Source of the DNA: Candidatus Zhuqueibacterota bacterium
Lineage (GTDB): Bacteria; Zhuqueibacterota; Zhuqueibacteria; Thermofontimicrobiales; Thiofontviventaceae
Direction of reading: 5' to 3'
Assembly: GCA_016926625.1 (NCBI GenBank)
Contig: JAFGOE010000083.1
Span: forward strand, 24,569 to 88,568
DNA length: 64,000 nt
Shown piece after piece: positions 9,714 to 18,697 of the stretch (the first letter of the stretch is position 1; every line of letters starts with the position of its first letter). The translations under genes and the position numbers were made by a program. Below the pieces are notes generated by a model. The model ran no database searches, was not told where the DNA came from, and saw only the letters and a list, made by a program, of their open reading frames with translations.

Positions 9714-10139
9714 CTAAATTCCTGCCTTAAAGGCCTTATAGTGTTCTAACCATTCGGGATGACTCTGTATGTACGATATAAAATCCACCAGAGAATCAAG
9801 AATCTCCGAACTCATATGATGTTCGAGCACACATGCATTTTCTTTGGCCGTCATTTCATTGATGTCTAAAATTTTCTCCAGAAAAATCTCTATGATTTTA
9901 TGACGTCTTTCCAGCATCCGCCCCAGTTTTACTCCAGTTTCAGTCAACTCTACAAGTCCGTAATTTTCGTGCTTCACCAGCTTCTTGTCTTTCAAATACG
10001 ACAGAGCGGTAGAAACACTCGATTTTGTTACCCCGCGCTTATGTGCGATGTCTTTTACGCGTGCAACTTTCTCATTCTTCTGAAGCTCATAGATGATTTC
10101 AACATATTCCTGAGTGGTTGTGTCGAATTCTAAAGTCAT
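9714..10139 (-). CDS. DtxR/MntR-family metal-dependent transcriptional regulator
   Basis: The 141-residue protein has an N-terminal winged helix (about 1-70; helix-turn-helix RVKDIAHKRGVTKSSVSTALSYL) and a metal-binding dimerisation domain (about 75-141). The latter has the E-x2-HH pattern in LEHHMSSEILDSL plus an upstream Glu-Arg-Arg-His segment. It lacks the C-terminal SH3 domain, so it is MntR-like in size. The family represses iron or manganese uptake genes when metal is bound. Because it is the first gene of the feoAB operon and a perfect inverted repeat lies just upstream, Fe(II)-dependent autoregulation of the operon is the likely role. Confidence 0.92.
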   Translation of the reverse strand: MTLEFDTTTQEYVEIIYELQKNEKVARVKDIAHKRGVTKSSVSTALSYLKDKKLVKHENYGLVELTETGVKLGRMLERRHKIIEIFLEKILDINEMTAKENACVLEHHMSSEILDSLVDFISYIQSHPEWLEHYKAFKAGI

Positions 10140-10154
10140 GATTTATCCTAATTA

Positions 10155-10170
10155 GTTTGAACTATCAAAC
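10155..10170. promoter_or_regulatory. Probable operator of the feo operon regulator
   Basis: A perfect inverted repeat, GTTTGA-ACTA-TCAAAC, lies 16 bases upstream of the regulator's start codon and directly after the proposed minus-strand promoter, at about +1 to +17. Position and symmetry fit an operator for the dimeric DtxR-type protein encoded next to it. The sequence is not a classic DtxR box, so the assignment rests on context. Confidence 0.6.
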
Positions 10171-10177
10171 AAAGTTA

Positions 10178-10206
10178 AATTTATCAAATATTATTTGTAA
10201 AAGCAA
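10178..10206 (-). promoter_or_regulatory. Candidate promoter of the dtxR-like/feoA/feoB operon
   Basis: Reading the minus strand, TTGCTT (10206-10201) and TAAATT (10183-10178) are separated by 17 bp. Transcription would begin near 10171, next to the inverted repeat. The -35 box is imperfect, as expected for a repressible promoter. Confidence 0.45.
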
Positions 10207-10223
10207 TAAAAAATTTTTTTTAC

Positions 10224-10251
10224 TTGAAATATATGCTAAAAATGATATCTT
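10224..10251 (+). promoter_or_regulatory. Candidate promoter of sbcC
   Basis: TTGAAA (10224-10229) and TATCTT (10246-10251) are 16 bp apart. They lie just upstream of the TAGGAG ribosome site and GTG start of the SbcC gene, and diverge from the feo promoter. Confidence 0.45.
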
Positions 10252-10280
10252 AGAATAAGTAGTTTTAGGAGCACGGCGCT

Positions 10281-12683
10281 GTGATTATAAAAAATTTAAA
10301 ACTTGAAAATTATCGACGCTTTCGTTACATCGATCTTGAATTGCCCGAAAATTTAATCGGAATAATCGGCAGCAACGGCGTTGGTAAAACGACCTTAGTG
10401 GAGGCGATAGGATGGGTTTTATACGGGAACAAAATCAGGCGTTCGGATAAGCAAGATATCAGATCACAATTCTCGACTGACGATGACGTGTGCACAGTGG
10501 AGATGATTTTTACGATGGGGGGACATGAATATCGTGTCGTACGTAAATTAAGAGGAAAGAATGCGATTACAGAAGCTGCAATCTATCGTGATGGTGGCTT
10601 AAAACCGGAGGCAGTGCAGGAAAAAGGTGTCAATGAATACGTTGAACATTTAATAAATCTGGATCATAAATCGTTTTTTGCGTCAGTCTTTGCGCGACAG
10701 AGGGAACTGGCCGCACTGTCTGTCTTACAACCGGAGGAACGAAGAAGAAGCATCGCCCGACTCATCGACATCGATCAGATAGATCGGGCACGAGTTCAGG
10801 TCAGGGCAGATAAAAACAGCAAAGAGGGAGTGAAGCAAGGATTAACGATGCAGCTAAAAAGTGAACAAGAACTTAAACAAAAGCGATCTGATCTTAATAA
10901 AGATTTTAAGGTGAAACGCACAGAATTGTCCGAGTTGAAGGGCTTTCATAACAATCAGCTGAGCGAGTTCAAGAGATTGAAGGCGGAGTTTGATGCATTA
11001 TTTATGTTAAGGGATCAATTTATCGAGATCAATTCGAACTTAACCACCTGGACGACACGATTGAAGGACTTCGAAGAGAGGAAAGAAAATTTATCGAAAC
11101 AATTGAATTCCATAGAAAAGATCGAGGCGGAGCTGATTCCGTTAAGAGATGAAATCAAGAATTTCGAACAGGTAAAACGCCTGAAAGAGAAACTCGATGC
11201 GGAAAGTGCAAAATATGCTGAATTAGGCACATTGTTGAGCAAGGAAAAGCAATTGTCGAGCATAATTGATCGTAAGCGCGAGGAGATGCAGAAGGAATTT
11301 GATAAAATTACAGCCCTGGGCGATCTCGATAAAAAATTAGCCGATGTGGGACAGCTTCTCTTAGAGACTGAGCGGCTGTTAGAACAAAAAGACAGGGAAC
11401 GTAATGATCTGAACACGGAGTTGCAGAAGGTTACAGACAAGGGTCTTGAGTTAAAAAAACAGCGAGAAGATATATTAAAACTCGGCGCCGATAGTCCCTG
11501 TCCCGTCTGTACGCGTCCTCTCGGTGAGCATTATGATGGAGTCGTAGATAAATTCGAGCATGAATATTGGGATCTGCGAGCTCGCTTTCAGGAACTCAAG
11601 CGTCAGGTGGAGGACTATGACATACAGATAGACAATCTCAAAAAAAAGATCACGACGATCAAAATGGATAAAGACAAAGTTATCCGCGAGCATCAATCTT
11701 ACAAGGGGCGTATCGAGGCGAACCACAAATTGGGGAAAGAGATACACGGTTACGTCGATGAGCGACGTGCGGTGCAGTCCGAGATAAAGAAGATGGGGAA
11801 AATAGACTACGATAAGGAGAAGCATCGAAAATTACGAGACGAATTTGAGCGATTGAGTCGCGTCCGTGATAAGGTTTTACGATACGAGGAGAATGTCAAA
11901 CAGAAACTGAATCTTGAAAATGAAATAAAGACGTCGATCAAAATTATCTCTGACCTGAAGAGTCAGATTTCTGGTCATAGACAAAAGTTAAATGACTTGA
12001 ATTACGATGAAAAAAAATACCTGGAATCCAAACAGCATATCGAAAAAATTCAGTTAGACATCGAAAAATCGCGTAAAACGATGGAAGAGATGAATCACGA
12101 ACTTATCAAACTTGAGAAGGACATCGAGAAAATCACTGAAGAGATTGAAACAATAAAAGAGAATACCAGGAAGATCAAAACCATCGAAGAGGAAATGGCC
12201 TATTTAAATGCTCTGGACTATCATCTCGGTATTTTCAGGCAGGAGTTGGCAGGAAGAATAAGACCCGTGATCTCACAACGAGCATCGGAGTTGTTGAATT
12301 TAACGACGAACGGAAGTTATTCACTGCTTGATTTGGATGAGGATTACAATATTTATATATTCGATCAATCTGAGAAATTTCCGATCAATCGGTTCTCCGG
12401 AGGTGAACAGGATTTAGCAAATCTCTGTCTAAGAATTGCCATCAGCCAGGTCGTTGCTGAACGTTCGGGTGGAAGACAGGTCAATTTCATCGTACTCGAT
12501 GAAATATTCGGTTCACAGGACGAGGAACGAAAGGAATTGATCCTGAAGATGCTGCAGCATTTGTCAGCTCAATTCAGACAAATTTTTGTTATCACTCATG
12601 TCGAAGAGATAAAAGATATCATGCCCGTGGTTATTTCCGTTACACGAAAAAACGAATCAGAAAGCGCGGTGACGTTACTCTGA
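10281..12683 (+). CDS. sbcC: SbcC/Rad50-type SMC-like ATPase
   Basis: This 800-residue ABC-ATPase has a long antiparallel coiled coil. The N-terminal Walker A is GSNGVGKT (30-37), with a Q-loop region near 130-150. A zinc-hook CPVC (C407, C410) sits at the coiled-coil apex. The C-terminal lobe has the ABC signature FSGGEQDLANLCLRIA and Walker B FIVLDEIFGS. The start is GTG, with AGGAG nine bases upstream. The family works with the nuclease SbcD/Mre11 to open and trim blocked DNA ends and hairpins. No sbcD-like gene is adjacent or elsewhere in the window, which is unusual. The protein is also shorter than E. coli SbcC (about 1050 residues) and closer to Rad50 size. Confidence 0.88.
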   Translation: MIIKNLKLENYRRFRYIDLELPENLIGIIGSNGVGKTTLVEAIGWVLYGNKIRRSDKQDIRSQFSTDDDVCTVEMIFTMGGHEYRVVRKLRGKNAITEAAIYRDGGLKPEAVQEKGVNEYVEHLINLDHKSFFASVFARQRELAALSVLQPEERRRSIARLIDIDQIDRARVQVRADKNSKEGVKQGLTMQLKSEQELKQKRSDLNKDFKVKRTELSELKGFHNNQLSEFKRLKAEFDALFMLRDQFIEINSNLTTWTTRLKDFEERKENLSKQLNSIEKIEAELIPLRDEIKNFEQVKRLKEKLDAESAKYAELGTLLSKEKQLSSIIDRKREEMQKEFDKITALGDLDKKLADVGQLLLETERLLEQKDRERNDLNTELQKVTDKGLELKKQREDILKLGADSPCPVCTRPLGEHYDGVVDKFEHEYWDLRARFQELKRQVEDYDIQIDNLKKKITTIKMDKDKVIREHQSYKGRIEANHKLGKEIHGYVDERRAVQSEIKKMGKIDYDKEKHRKLRDEFERLSRVRDKVLRYEENVKQKLNLENEIKTSIKIISDLKSQISGHRQKLNDLNYDEKKYLESKQHIEKIQLDIEKSRKTMEEMNHELIKLEKDIEKITEEIETIKENTRKIKTIEEEMAYLNALDYHLGIFRQELAGRIRPVISQRASELLNLTTNGSYSLLDLDEDYNIYIFDQSEKFPINRFSGGEQDLANLCLRIAISQVVAERSGGRQVNFIVLDEIFGSQDEERKELILKMLQHLSAQFRQIFVITHVEEIKDIMPVVISVTRKNESESAVTLL

Positions 12684-12746
12684 TATAAAATCACTAAAGT
12701 GTACACACTACTCCCGGAAACGTGATACGTATAGAATCAATAAAAA

Positions 12747-13526
12747 TTAAAGATCGATTGTTCCTCGCATGAATTCCACTGCCTTGCCTGCGATAAGTGT
12801 CCTATCCCCTGCATCAGTACAATAGATCACTCCACCACGTTTCGAAACCTGATGTGCAATCAGATGCGTCTTATTGAGTCGCTGCGACCAATAAGGAGTC
12901 AGAATGCGATGAGCCGAACCTGTAACCGGATCTTCATCGATTCCAATTTTAGGAGCAAAGAAACGTGACACAAAATCCACCGTCTCTCCTGGAGCCGTAA
13001 TAATAACGCCATCCAGATCGAGCAGTTTGATCTTATCGAAATCGGGCTGCATATCCTTGATCTGCTTTTCCGATGAAAATACGAGAAGGTATTCGTCCGA
13101 TCGATAAACTTCGTCCGCTTCGAGAGGGAAACTTTGTACTAACGTGTTCGATGGATTTATCCTTTGCATACGCGATGTGGGGAAATTCAATTGCAGCATA
13201 TCATCCATTTTGTTCACGTACAAAAATCCGCTCGCGGAACTAAATTTAAGCTCGTCTACATCGTTATCCAGATAGTTGAAGATGACGAACGATGCAGCCA
13301 GTGTAGCATGCCCGCAAAGAGGCACCTCATGAGTCGGTGTGAACCAGCGGATATGATAATGATCCTCATGCGGCACAAAATAGGCGGTTTCAGACAGGTT
13401 GTTTTCCATGGCGATGGCTTGAAGTACGTCGTCATCCAGCCATTGTTCCAGAGGACAAACGGCTGCAGGATTACCCTTGAAGACTCTGTCGGTAAACGCA
13501 TCAATTTGGAAACATTGAATTTTCAT
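12747..13526 (-). CDS. PhzF-family isomerase/epimerase
   Basis: The 259-residue protein starts with the family signature QIDAFTDRVFKGNPAAVC and carries the proposed catalytic glutamate in ENNLSETAYF, the pair of substrate-binding blocks PLCGHATLAA and DEDPVTGSAH, and the expected two-fold diaminopimelate-epimerase-like architecture. PhzF relatives catalyse proton shifts or epimerisation in small metabolites; only a few substrates are known. The gene is eight bases downstream of the peroxiredoxin gene and probably co-transcribed with it. No phenazine genes are nearby, so a phenazine role is not supported. Confidence 0.9.
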   Translation of the reverse strand: MKIQCFQIDAFTDRVFKGNPAAVCPLEQWLDDDVLQAIAMENNLSETAYFVPHEDHYHIRWFTPTHEVPLCGHATLAASFVIFNYLDNDVDELKFSSASGFLYVNKMDDMLQLNFPTSRMQRINPSNTLVQSFPLEADEVYRSDEYLLVFSSEKQIKDMQPDFDKIKLLDLDGVIITAPGETVDFVSRFFAPKIGIDEDPVTGSAHRILTPYWSQRLNKTHLIAHQVSKRGGVIYCTDAGDRTLIAGKAVEFMRGTIDL

Positions 13527-13534
13527 GGTTGTGA

Positions 13535-14107
13535 TCAGTCCTCAGATTCTGGCTTGACCGGAATCGCATTTTTAAAAATTTGTACCTGTTTTAAAACATC
13601 GTTCGCGTGTTCAGCGACTGATACGTCCTCGAAGATACGTGCTATTTTACCTTCAGGATCGATGAGGAAGGTAATACGCGCAGGGAATAGTGATTTTAAC
13701 ATGCCTCGCGTCGCACCGTAGGCGCTGGCAACCTCCTTCTTGTGGTCACTTAAAAGAATAAACGGCAGATTGTATTTCTTCTTAAAATTCTTGTGGGATT
13801 CTACCGAATCGTAACTGACTCCGATGACGGTTACTTTCTCTTTTTCAAATCCTGAATAATCGTCACGGAAACCACATGCCTCTTTAGTACATCCTGGTGT
13901 GTCGTTTTTGGGATAGAAATAGATAACCAGGTACTGACCTTTAAATTCCGACAGCGTTCTCCACTTCCCGGCGTCATCTTGTAGTTTGAAGTCCGGCGCT
14001 TTATCACCAATTTTCAAAATAACATCTTCTGCCTGGCTGGATTCTTTTGCCGCCATACATGTAACCGTTATAAAAATAATTAACAACAATGTATATAGAT
14101 TTTTCAT
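13535..14107 (-). CDS. Exported BCP-type peroxiredoxin
   Basis: The ATG at 14107 is preferred over one 51 bases upstream because GGAGG lies just before it and the product then starts with a clean signal peptide (MKNLYTLLLIIFITVTCMAA). The mature domain is an AhpC/TSA-type peroxiredoxin with TPGCTKEACGFRD, which holds the peroxidatic Cys and a second Cys five residues later, as in the bacterioferritin-comigratory protein subfamily. It reduces hydrogen peroxide and organic peroxides using a thiol donor. An export signal is unusual for BCP and suggests action in the periplasm or as a membrane-anchored enzyme; Cys15 near the cleavage site could alternatively make it a lipoprotein. Confidence 0.9.
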   Translation of the reverse strand: MKNLYTLLLIIFITVTCMAAKESSQAEDVILKIGDKAPDFKLQDDAGKWRTLSEFKGQYLVIYFYPKNDTPGCTKEACGFRDDYSGFEKEKVTVIGVSYDSVESHKNFKKKYNLPFILLSDHKKEVASAYGATRGMLKSLFPARITFLIDPEGKIARIFEDVSVAEHANDVLKQVQIFKNAIPVKPESED

Positions 14108-14166
14108 GGCGCCTCCAAAATAGTAATATGCAGATAGTATACATCCATTTGATATCACCCGTTCCT

Positions 14167-15867
14167 TTATGATTCGAGATAAAGATAGCGCTTAATTTTT
14201 TGGGTTGGAGTTTTCTCAAACGGCTCGGTCTGTTCGATAATTTTGGACAGCTTAGCGAAAGCCGATAAATTTTCATTAACATGGACTCTCAGTGTCTCCA
14301 GAAGATTTTGTATGCATTGTCTGACTTTCGACTCGGCTTCTTTCATGCAGTTGAGTTGCTGATCGATCAGATCGTAATTCAGGTGCACCCGCGCGATCAG
14401 TTGTTTGTTTCTCTCATAGACAAGCGATTCCAGGACGAATTCGTTCTCGTTTAAAACCGCTTCAATCTCTTCGGGATAGACGTTTTCACCGCTGGGACCG
14501 AGGATGACGTTTTTTAATCTACCCTTGATATAGAGATAACCATCCTCATCGAACACACCCAGGTCCCCGGTCTTCAGCCATCCATCGGCTGTGAACGTTT
14601 CCGCTGTTCTTTCAGGGTCTTTGTAATACCCTAACATGACATTGGGTGCTTTGACAATGATCTCACCCTCACCCGTGTTCGGATTGGGGTTATCGATTTT
14701 CAGTTGAACTTCGGGCAGAGCCGGACCTGTGGATCTGAATTTCGTTTTGTCGGGCGGGGTGCCAGCGATCAGAGGAGCTGTTTCAGTCAGTCCGTAACCA
14801 ATGGCGTAGGGGAACCTGGCTTCTCGAAGAAATTTTTCAACTTCCGGCGTGAGAGAAGCGCCTCCGATAGCGAAAACCCTTAATTTGCCTCCAAATGATT
14901 CCAACAGCTTTTTACCGGCCATTTTATGGAGTAACATCCGAACGGTGTTGATTTTATACAGATTTCGTAAAATGAATTTATGAGTAAACTGCGGAAGAAT
15001 TTTTGTCTTATAAATTTTTTCGATGACCAACGGGACGCTGCACATGATGGTCGGCTTCACAATCTGCATCGCGTCGAGCAGTAAACGCGGAGTGGGCGGT
15101 TTCTTCAGATAATAGATACCACTACCACTGGCAATCGGTGTGACAAATCCGAGTGTGCATTCATAGGTATGTGACATCGGCAAAATCGACAACATCCTGT
15201 CGTTCTCATTCGAACCCACGATGGCTATTGTTTTGAGCGCCGTAAAGACAATATTTTTATGTGTAAGCATGACACCCTTGGAATGACCCGTTGTCCCTGA
15301 GGTATATATAATTTGAGCCAGATCATCTTCTTTGATGTTTACTTTTGGTGTTCCCTTTCTCTCCTTTCTGGCTGATTTACGGAGTTCTTTTATCTCCTTA
15401 AACCTCCCTCTCACCAATTCATCTAATTTCTCTTTCCTTGTTTTTTTCGGAACAAGGTGAAAATCATCGATCAGGAATATAGAATGCAGCTTATTGGATT
15501 CGACATCTACTACCTTGCTGTACAGAGAGTCCGAGACAAAGATGGCTCTGGATTCCGAATGCCGGATGATATGATGCACTGCGTTCGGATGAAAATCGGG
15601 TAATATGGGGACACAAACGGCACCCATGGTGGTAATGGCCAGGAAAGCTATCCCCCAATTCGGTTTACTCTCGCTTAGAATTGCGACGCAATCTCCTTTT
15701 CCAATACCCTGTTCAGCAAGAAGCTGAGATACATGGTTCACCTTTTCCTGTAATTCACGATAGGTTATGGGTTTGCCATCGACGTATGAAAGGGCCGGAT
15801 TGTCCGGAAATTTCTCTGCACTTGCACTTAAAATATGTTCCAGGGTCATTTTCTCTGGTTTTATCAT
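14167..15867 (-). CDS. AMP-forming long-chain fatty-acid--CoA ligase
   Basis: The 566-residue ANL-superfamily enzyme has P-loop YTSGTTGHSKGVMLTH (about 190-205), the YGLTETAP adenylate motif, TGDLGVFDEDGYLYIKGR, and a C-terminal lysine in TPTQKIKRYL. It activates fatty acids to acyl-CoA through an acyl-AMP. It heads a minus-strand cluster with the peroxiredoxin (59-bp gap) and phzF. It is distinct from the second, 597-residue acyl-CoA synthetase at 38.8-40.6 kb, so the organism has at least two such enzymes. The substrate chain length cannot be read from the sequence. Confidence 0.9.
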   Translation of the reverse strand: MIKPEKMTLEHILSASAEKFPDNPALSYVDGKPITYRELQEKVNHVSQLLAEQGIGKGDCVAILSESKPNWGIAFLAITTMGAVCVPILPDFHPNAVHHIIRHSESRAIFVSDSLYSKVVDVESNKLHSIFLIDDFHLVPKKTRKEKLDELVRGRFKEIKELRKSARKERKGTPKVNIKEDDLAQIIYTSGTTGHSKGVMLTHKNIVFTALKTIAIVGSNENDRMLSILPMSHTYECTLGFVTPIASGSGIYYLKKPPTPRLLLDAMQIVKPTIMCSVPLVIEKIYKTKILPQFTHKFILRNLYKINTVRMLLHKMAGKKLLESFGGKLRVFAIGGASLTPEVEKFLREARFPYAIGYGLTETAPLIAGTPPDKTKFRSTGPALPEVQLKIDNPNPNTGEGEIIVKAPNVMLGYYKDPERTAETFTADGWLKTGDLGVFDEDGYLYIKGRLKNVILGPSGENVYPEEIEAVLNENEFVLESLVYERNKQLIARVHLNYDLIDQQLNCMKEAESKVRQCIQNLLETLRVHVNENLSAFAKLSKIIEQTEPFEKTPTQKIKRYLYLES

Positions 15868-15944
15868 TGTTTGCTCTCCTCATCACTTTCTTTATGGATT
15901 AATAATGCAACCATCACGTTATTCGGATACGATGATCGCATTGC

Positions 15945-17417
15945 TTATGGTGTATCAATACCCAATTGGTTCAAATAGGCACATTCTCTGTCGACTCTCT
16001 CTTCATCGGGTATATGGATGAATGAGTTAAAATGAATATCCACAACATCATTATAATTTAGACGATAAAATTGAATTTTCCCAATGGTTTTTCTTATGGA
16101 CATCTTAATTTTTCTGAAGTCGAATTGAGGCGGTGGTGCCATGAACAGAATGATGCATCGGTGAGCGAGTTCTCCGAATAACACGTAATCCAGATTAAAT
16201 TTTAACAAATCGCGTCGTTTGCTATCATCGTTGCCTTTGGCCATTTCATAAAGAGTCCAGGCTATCTCAAAATAATCGTCTCGTTTCACCAGGCTGATAA
16301 TCTGATATCCAGCATGGCTGAGCACGGTCTTAATTTCGTCCAACCGAGCGATTGCGTTTCCATGGATGAGAATAAAGGGGCATCCCTTTCTGATATGCGA
16401 TGAATCCGGATCTGGTGTTGTCTTTTCAAGCAGATTGGTGAACTTAATATCGTCCAGGGTGATCTCTTTCGGCGATAAGCAGTCTTTGAATTCGTCCTCA
16501 TCCAGATTGACAGAACGCCAGTACATGCGTTTGAAAAACGATCTGTGGAGAGACCTCTGATTCATTTGCGTCATTAATTTAGCGATGATATCTCCTGTCG
16601 TATATTCAGCACCGAGTGTTCTTTTAGAGAATGTAATCCCGTGAAAGTTCGATCCATGAACTTGCAGCAGGCCCAGGACATTGGCAATTTTACAAATGTG
16701 ATCCTGTATTTTAGTCAGCGACGAATCTAAATTCGAATAAACTTCGTAACCAACGATCCCCAAATCGGCATAGTCATGAAGTCGCTCTTCGATATAGTTG
16801 TAATTTTTACCGGCAAATTCATAAAAAGGATGTGCCAGCACGGCGACTCCGCCAGCAAGTCTGATAGCATCGATGCATCGATCGGCCTGAGGGGAGAGAG
16901 ATTCGATGTAGGACGAAGAACTTTTCCCCAGGAACTCATGAAAGGCCTGGTCGATTGTCTTAACATGTTTTTTTTGAAGCATGAATCGCGCGATATGGCT
17001 GCGACGAGGGAAAGCCGGACCGGAGAATTTGATCAATTCAGATTCATCGATAGGAAAGCCTTCCACTCTCAGCGTACTCAATATTTGCCGCAGCCGTTCG
17101 GCATCGGCCTGATGTAATAAGGTTAAAAATTGCTTGAATTGCCGATTATGATGATCGATGAAATATCCCAGAAAATCTCCTTGCTTCGCATTGATTTCAA
17201 TCGCCGGGATGACATAGATCCCTCGTTTCGCTCCTTCAAACATAAATTCATCGATACCGGCAACGGTGTGATGGTCGGTAAGGGCGATCGCGGTAAGACC
17301 CTGCGCATTTGCCATGGTAAACAACTGGTCCGCGTCGTGTACCCCATCGGAATAGATCGAATGTACGTGGAGATCGCAACGATCATGGGATTGATATGTA
17401 AATTCAGGCAGGTTCAT
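15945..17417 (-). CDS. PHP-domain phosphoesterase with a C-terminal NDK-like domain
   Basis: Residues 14-280 form a PHP metal-dependent phosphoesterase: CDLHVHSIYSDG (H17, H19), ALTDHHTVAG, a conserved Glu in IPAIEINA, and GVAVLAHPF. The remaining 200 residues are not part of PHP. The end shows a layout like nucleoside diphosphate kinase: FILIHGNAIARLDEI, AGYQIISLVKR, then IRKTIGK, and NSFIHIPDEERVDRE near the C-terminus. There H468 sits where NDKs have the phospho-histidine (NxxH). This resemblance is judged by eye only. The gene follows the radical SAM gene by 14 bases, so the two are likely one operon. The substrate is unknown. Confidence 0.8.
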   Translation of the reverse strand: MNLPEFTYQSHDRCDLHVHSIYSDGVHDADQLFTMANAQGLTAIALTDHHTVAGIDEFMFEGAKRGIYVIPAIEINAKQGDFLGYFIDHHNRQFKQFLTLLHQADAERLRQILSTLRVEGFPIDESELIKFSGPAFPRRSHIARFMLQKKHVKTIDQAFHEFLGKSSSSYIESLSPQADRCIDAIRLAGGVAVLAHPFYEFAGKNYNYIEERLHDYADLGIVGYEVYSNLDSSLTKIQDHICKIANVLGLLQVHGSNFHGITFSKRTLGAEYTTGDIIAKLMTQMNQRSLHRSFFKRMYWRSVNLDEDEFKDCLSPKEITLDDIKFTNLLEKTTPDPDSSHIRKGCPFILIHGNAIARLDEIKTVLSHAGYQIISLVKRDDYFEIAWTLYEMAKGNDDSKRRDLLKFNLDYVLFGELAHRCIILFMAPPPQFDFRKIKMSIRKTIGKIQFYRLNYNDVVDIHFNSFIHIPDEERVDRECAYLNQLGIDTP

Positions 17418-17431
17418 AACGCTATCGAAGG

Positions 17432-18628
17432 TTAACGGAGAACGTTTTTAGTGGCTGTCTGTCTGAGTAAGTAGTGGACTCTGTCATTCAAATCTTTATA
17501 TAGATCGAAACAGTGCTTACGGCAGACAGGGTCATCATGTCGGTCGGACTTTAAAAAATTATTCAAGCTCAGGATTTTGTATTCATATGGATCGTCGTGA
17601 AGGTAGATGGGTTTGGCCCCTTCTCGTAATTGGATGATACATCCGTAAGAGCCAATGGAATCGAAGGCGCGATCATCGAGTGACTGATAGCAGATCTTTC
17701 TTTTATGGTCCCATAAACCGTGCCCGCCATTCAAGATGGTATTTAATCGATGATGAAACATCTTATATTTAGCCGGGACATACTGTCGCGATATTTGAAT
17801 AAATTCGTGGAATTTGTGGTGATTCGTGTATTCCGGGTTTGAGTTGAGACCGTACACAGGAAGAAATTTAAAATCATCCACGTTACTATCAACGAGCCAG
17901 GAGAGGAATAACTTGAGTTCCGAAAAGTCATCCTGGATCAAACGTGAGTATCGCTCTGAATCGAGCGTGATGTTTAATGTCATGTGAAATGGTTTCTGGT
18001 ATTTATAGTCGACCAATTTTTCAATATTGTGTAATATCACCGGTAAAATATTATGAGAGGCAGTGATGAGATCATACTCAGAAGCGTCCAGAGAGTCGAG
18101 AGAGATGTAGAATCGCTGAATGCCTGCATCGACCAATGATTTATATTTTTGGAAATGAAGGGAGAGGTTGGTGGACATCGAGTTGTTTATGTTAAGTTGT
18201 GCCGAGTGTTCAACAAGCCGGACGATATCCTCCCGAATGGATGCTTCTCCGCCCGTCCATTGAACGTGTCTGGTGCCTGACGCTGCGAGTGAATCGAGCA
18301 GTGTGAGGATCTTCCCTGTTTCCCAGTGCATCATCGGATGAGATATGCTGTTACAATATTTACAATGAAAATTGCAACAGTTGGTAACGAATAATACGGC
18401 TCGGGTAACGGAGAGCGGAAAATCCAGATGATTCAGATGCTGATATTTCTGTGATAAATTTTGTGCCCGTGAATCGTCGAGTAAATATCCGATATTTTTG
18501 AGTGGTCTCATAGGGTCTGTAACCGATTGTGAATTTCTGAATAGTAAGAGTGATTTGTCCGAATCCGTGGCGCCGGAATGTGGCTGTCGATAAGAAATCC
18601 ATTGCTGTCGATGCTCGGAGAAGGACAT
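17432..18628 (-). CDS. Radical SAM protein of unknown function
   Basis: The 398-residue protein has the radical SAM cluster motif C85-x3-C89-x2-C92 (CNFHCKYC) preceded by a typical beta strand (SVTRAVLFVTN), and a GGEAS-type SAM-binding motif (QWTGGEASIREDI). The C-terminal part has several further cysteines (CYQSLDD, CIIQL, CRKHCFDLY) that could hold an auxiliary cluster, although no canonical SPASM arrangement is evident. About 75 residues precede the core. It is upstream of, and probably co-transcribed with, the PHP/NDK-like gene. No peptide substrate gene is visible nearby. Function is not assigned. Confidence 0.85.
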   Translation of the reverse strand: MSFSEHRQQWISYRQPHSGATDSDKSLLLFRNSQSVTDPMRPLKNIGYLLDDSRAQNLSQKYQHLNHLDFPLSVTRAVLFVTNCCNFHCKYCNSISHPMMHWETGKILTLLDSLAASGTRHVQWTGGEASIREDIVRLVEHSAQLNINNSMSTNLSLHFQKYKSLVDAGIQRFYISLDSLDASEYDLITASHNILPVILHNIEKLVDYKYQKPFHMTLNITLDSERYSRLIQDDFSELKLFLSWLVDSNVDDFKFLPVYGLNSNPEYTNHHKFHEFIQISRQYVPAKYKMFHHRLNTILNGGHGLWDHKRKICYQSLDDRAFDSIGSYGCIIQLREGAKPIYLHDDPYEYKILSLNNFLKSDRHDDPVCRKHCFDLYKDLNDRVHYLLRQTATKNVLR

Positions 18629-18697
18629 CGATAACTCTGCTAAGTTAATATAATCATCGTTTTAAAAATGTAACGAATGTCACAAAAAAGTAAAATA

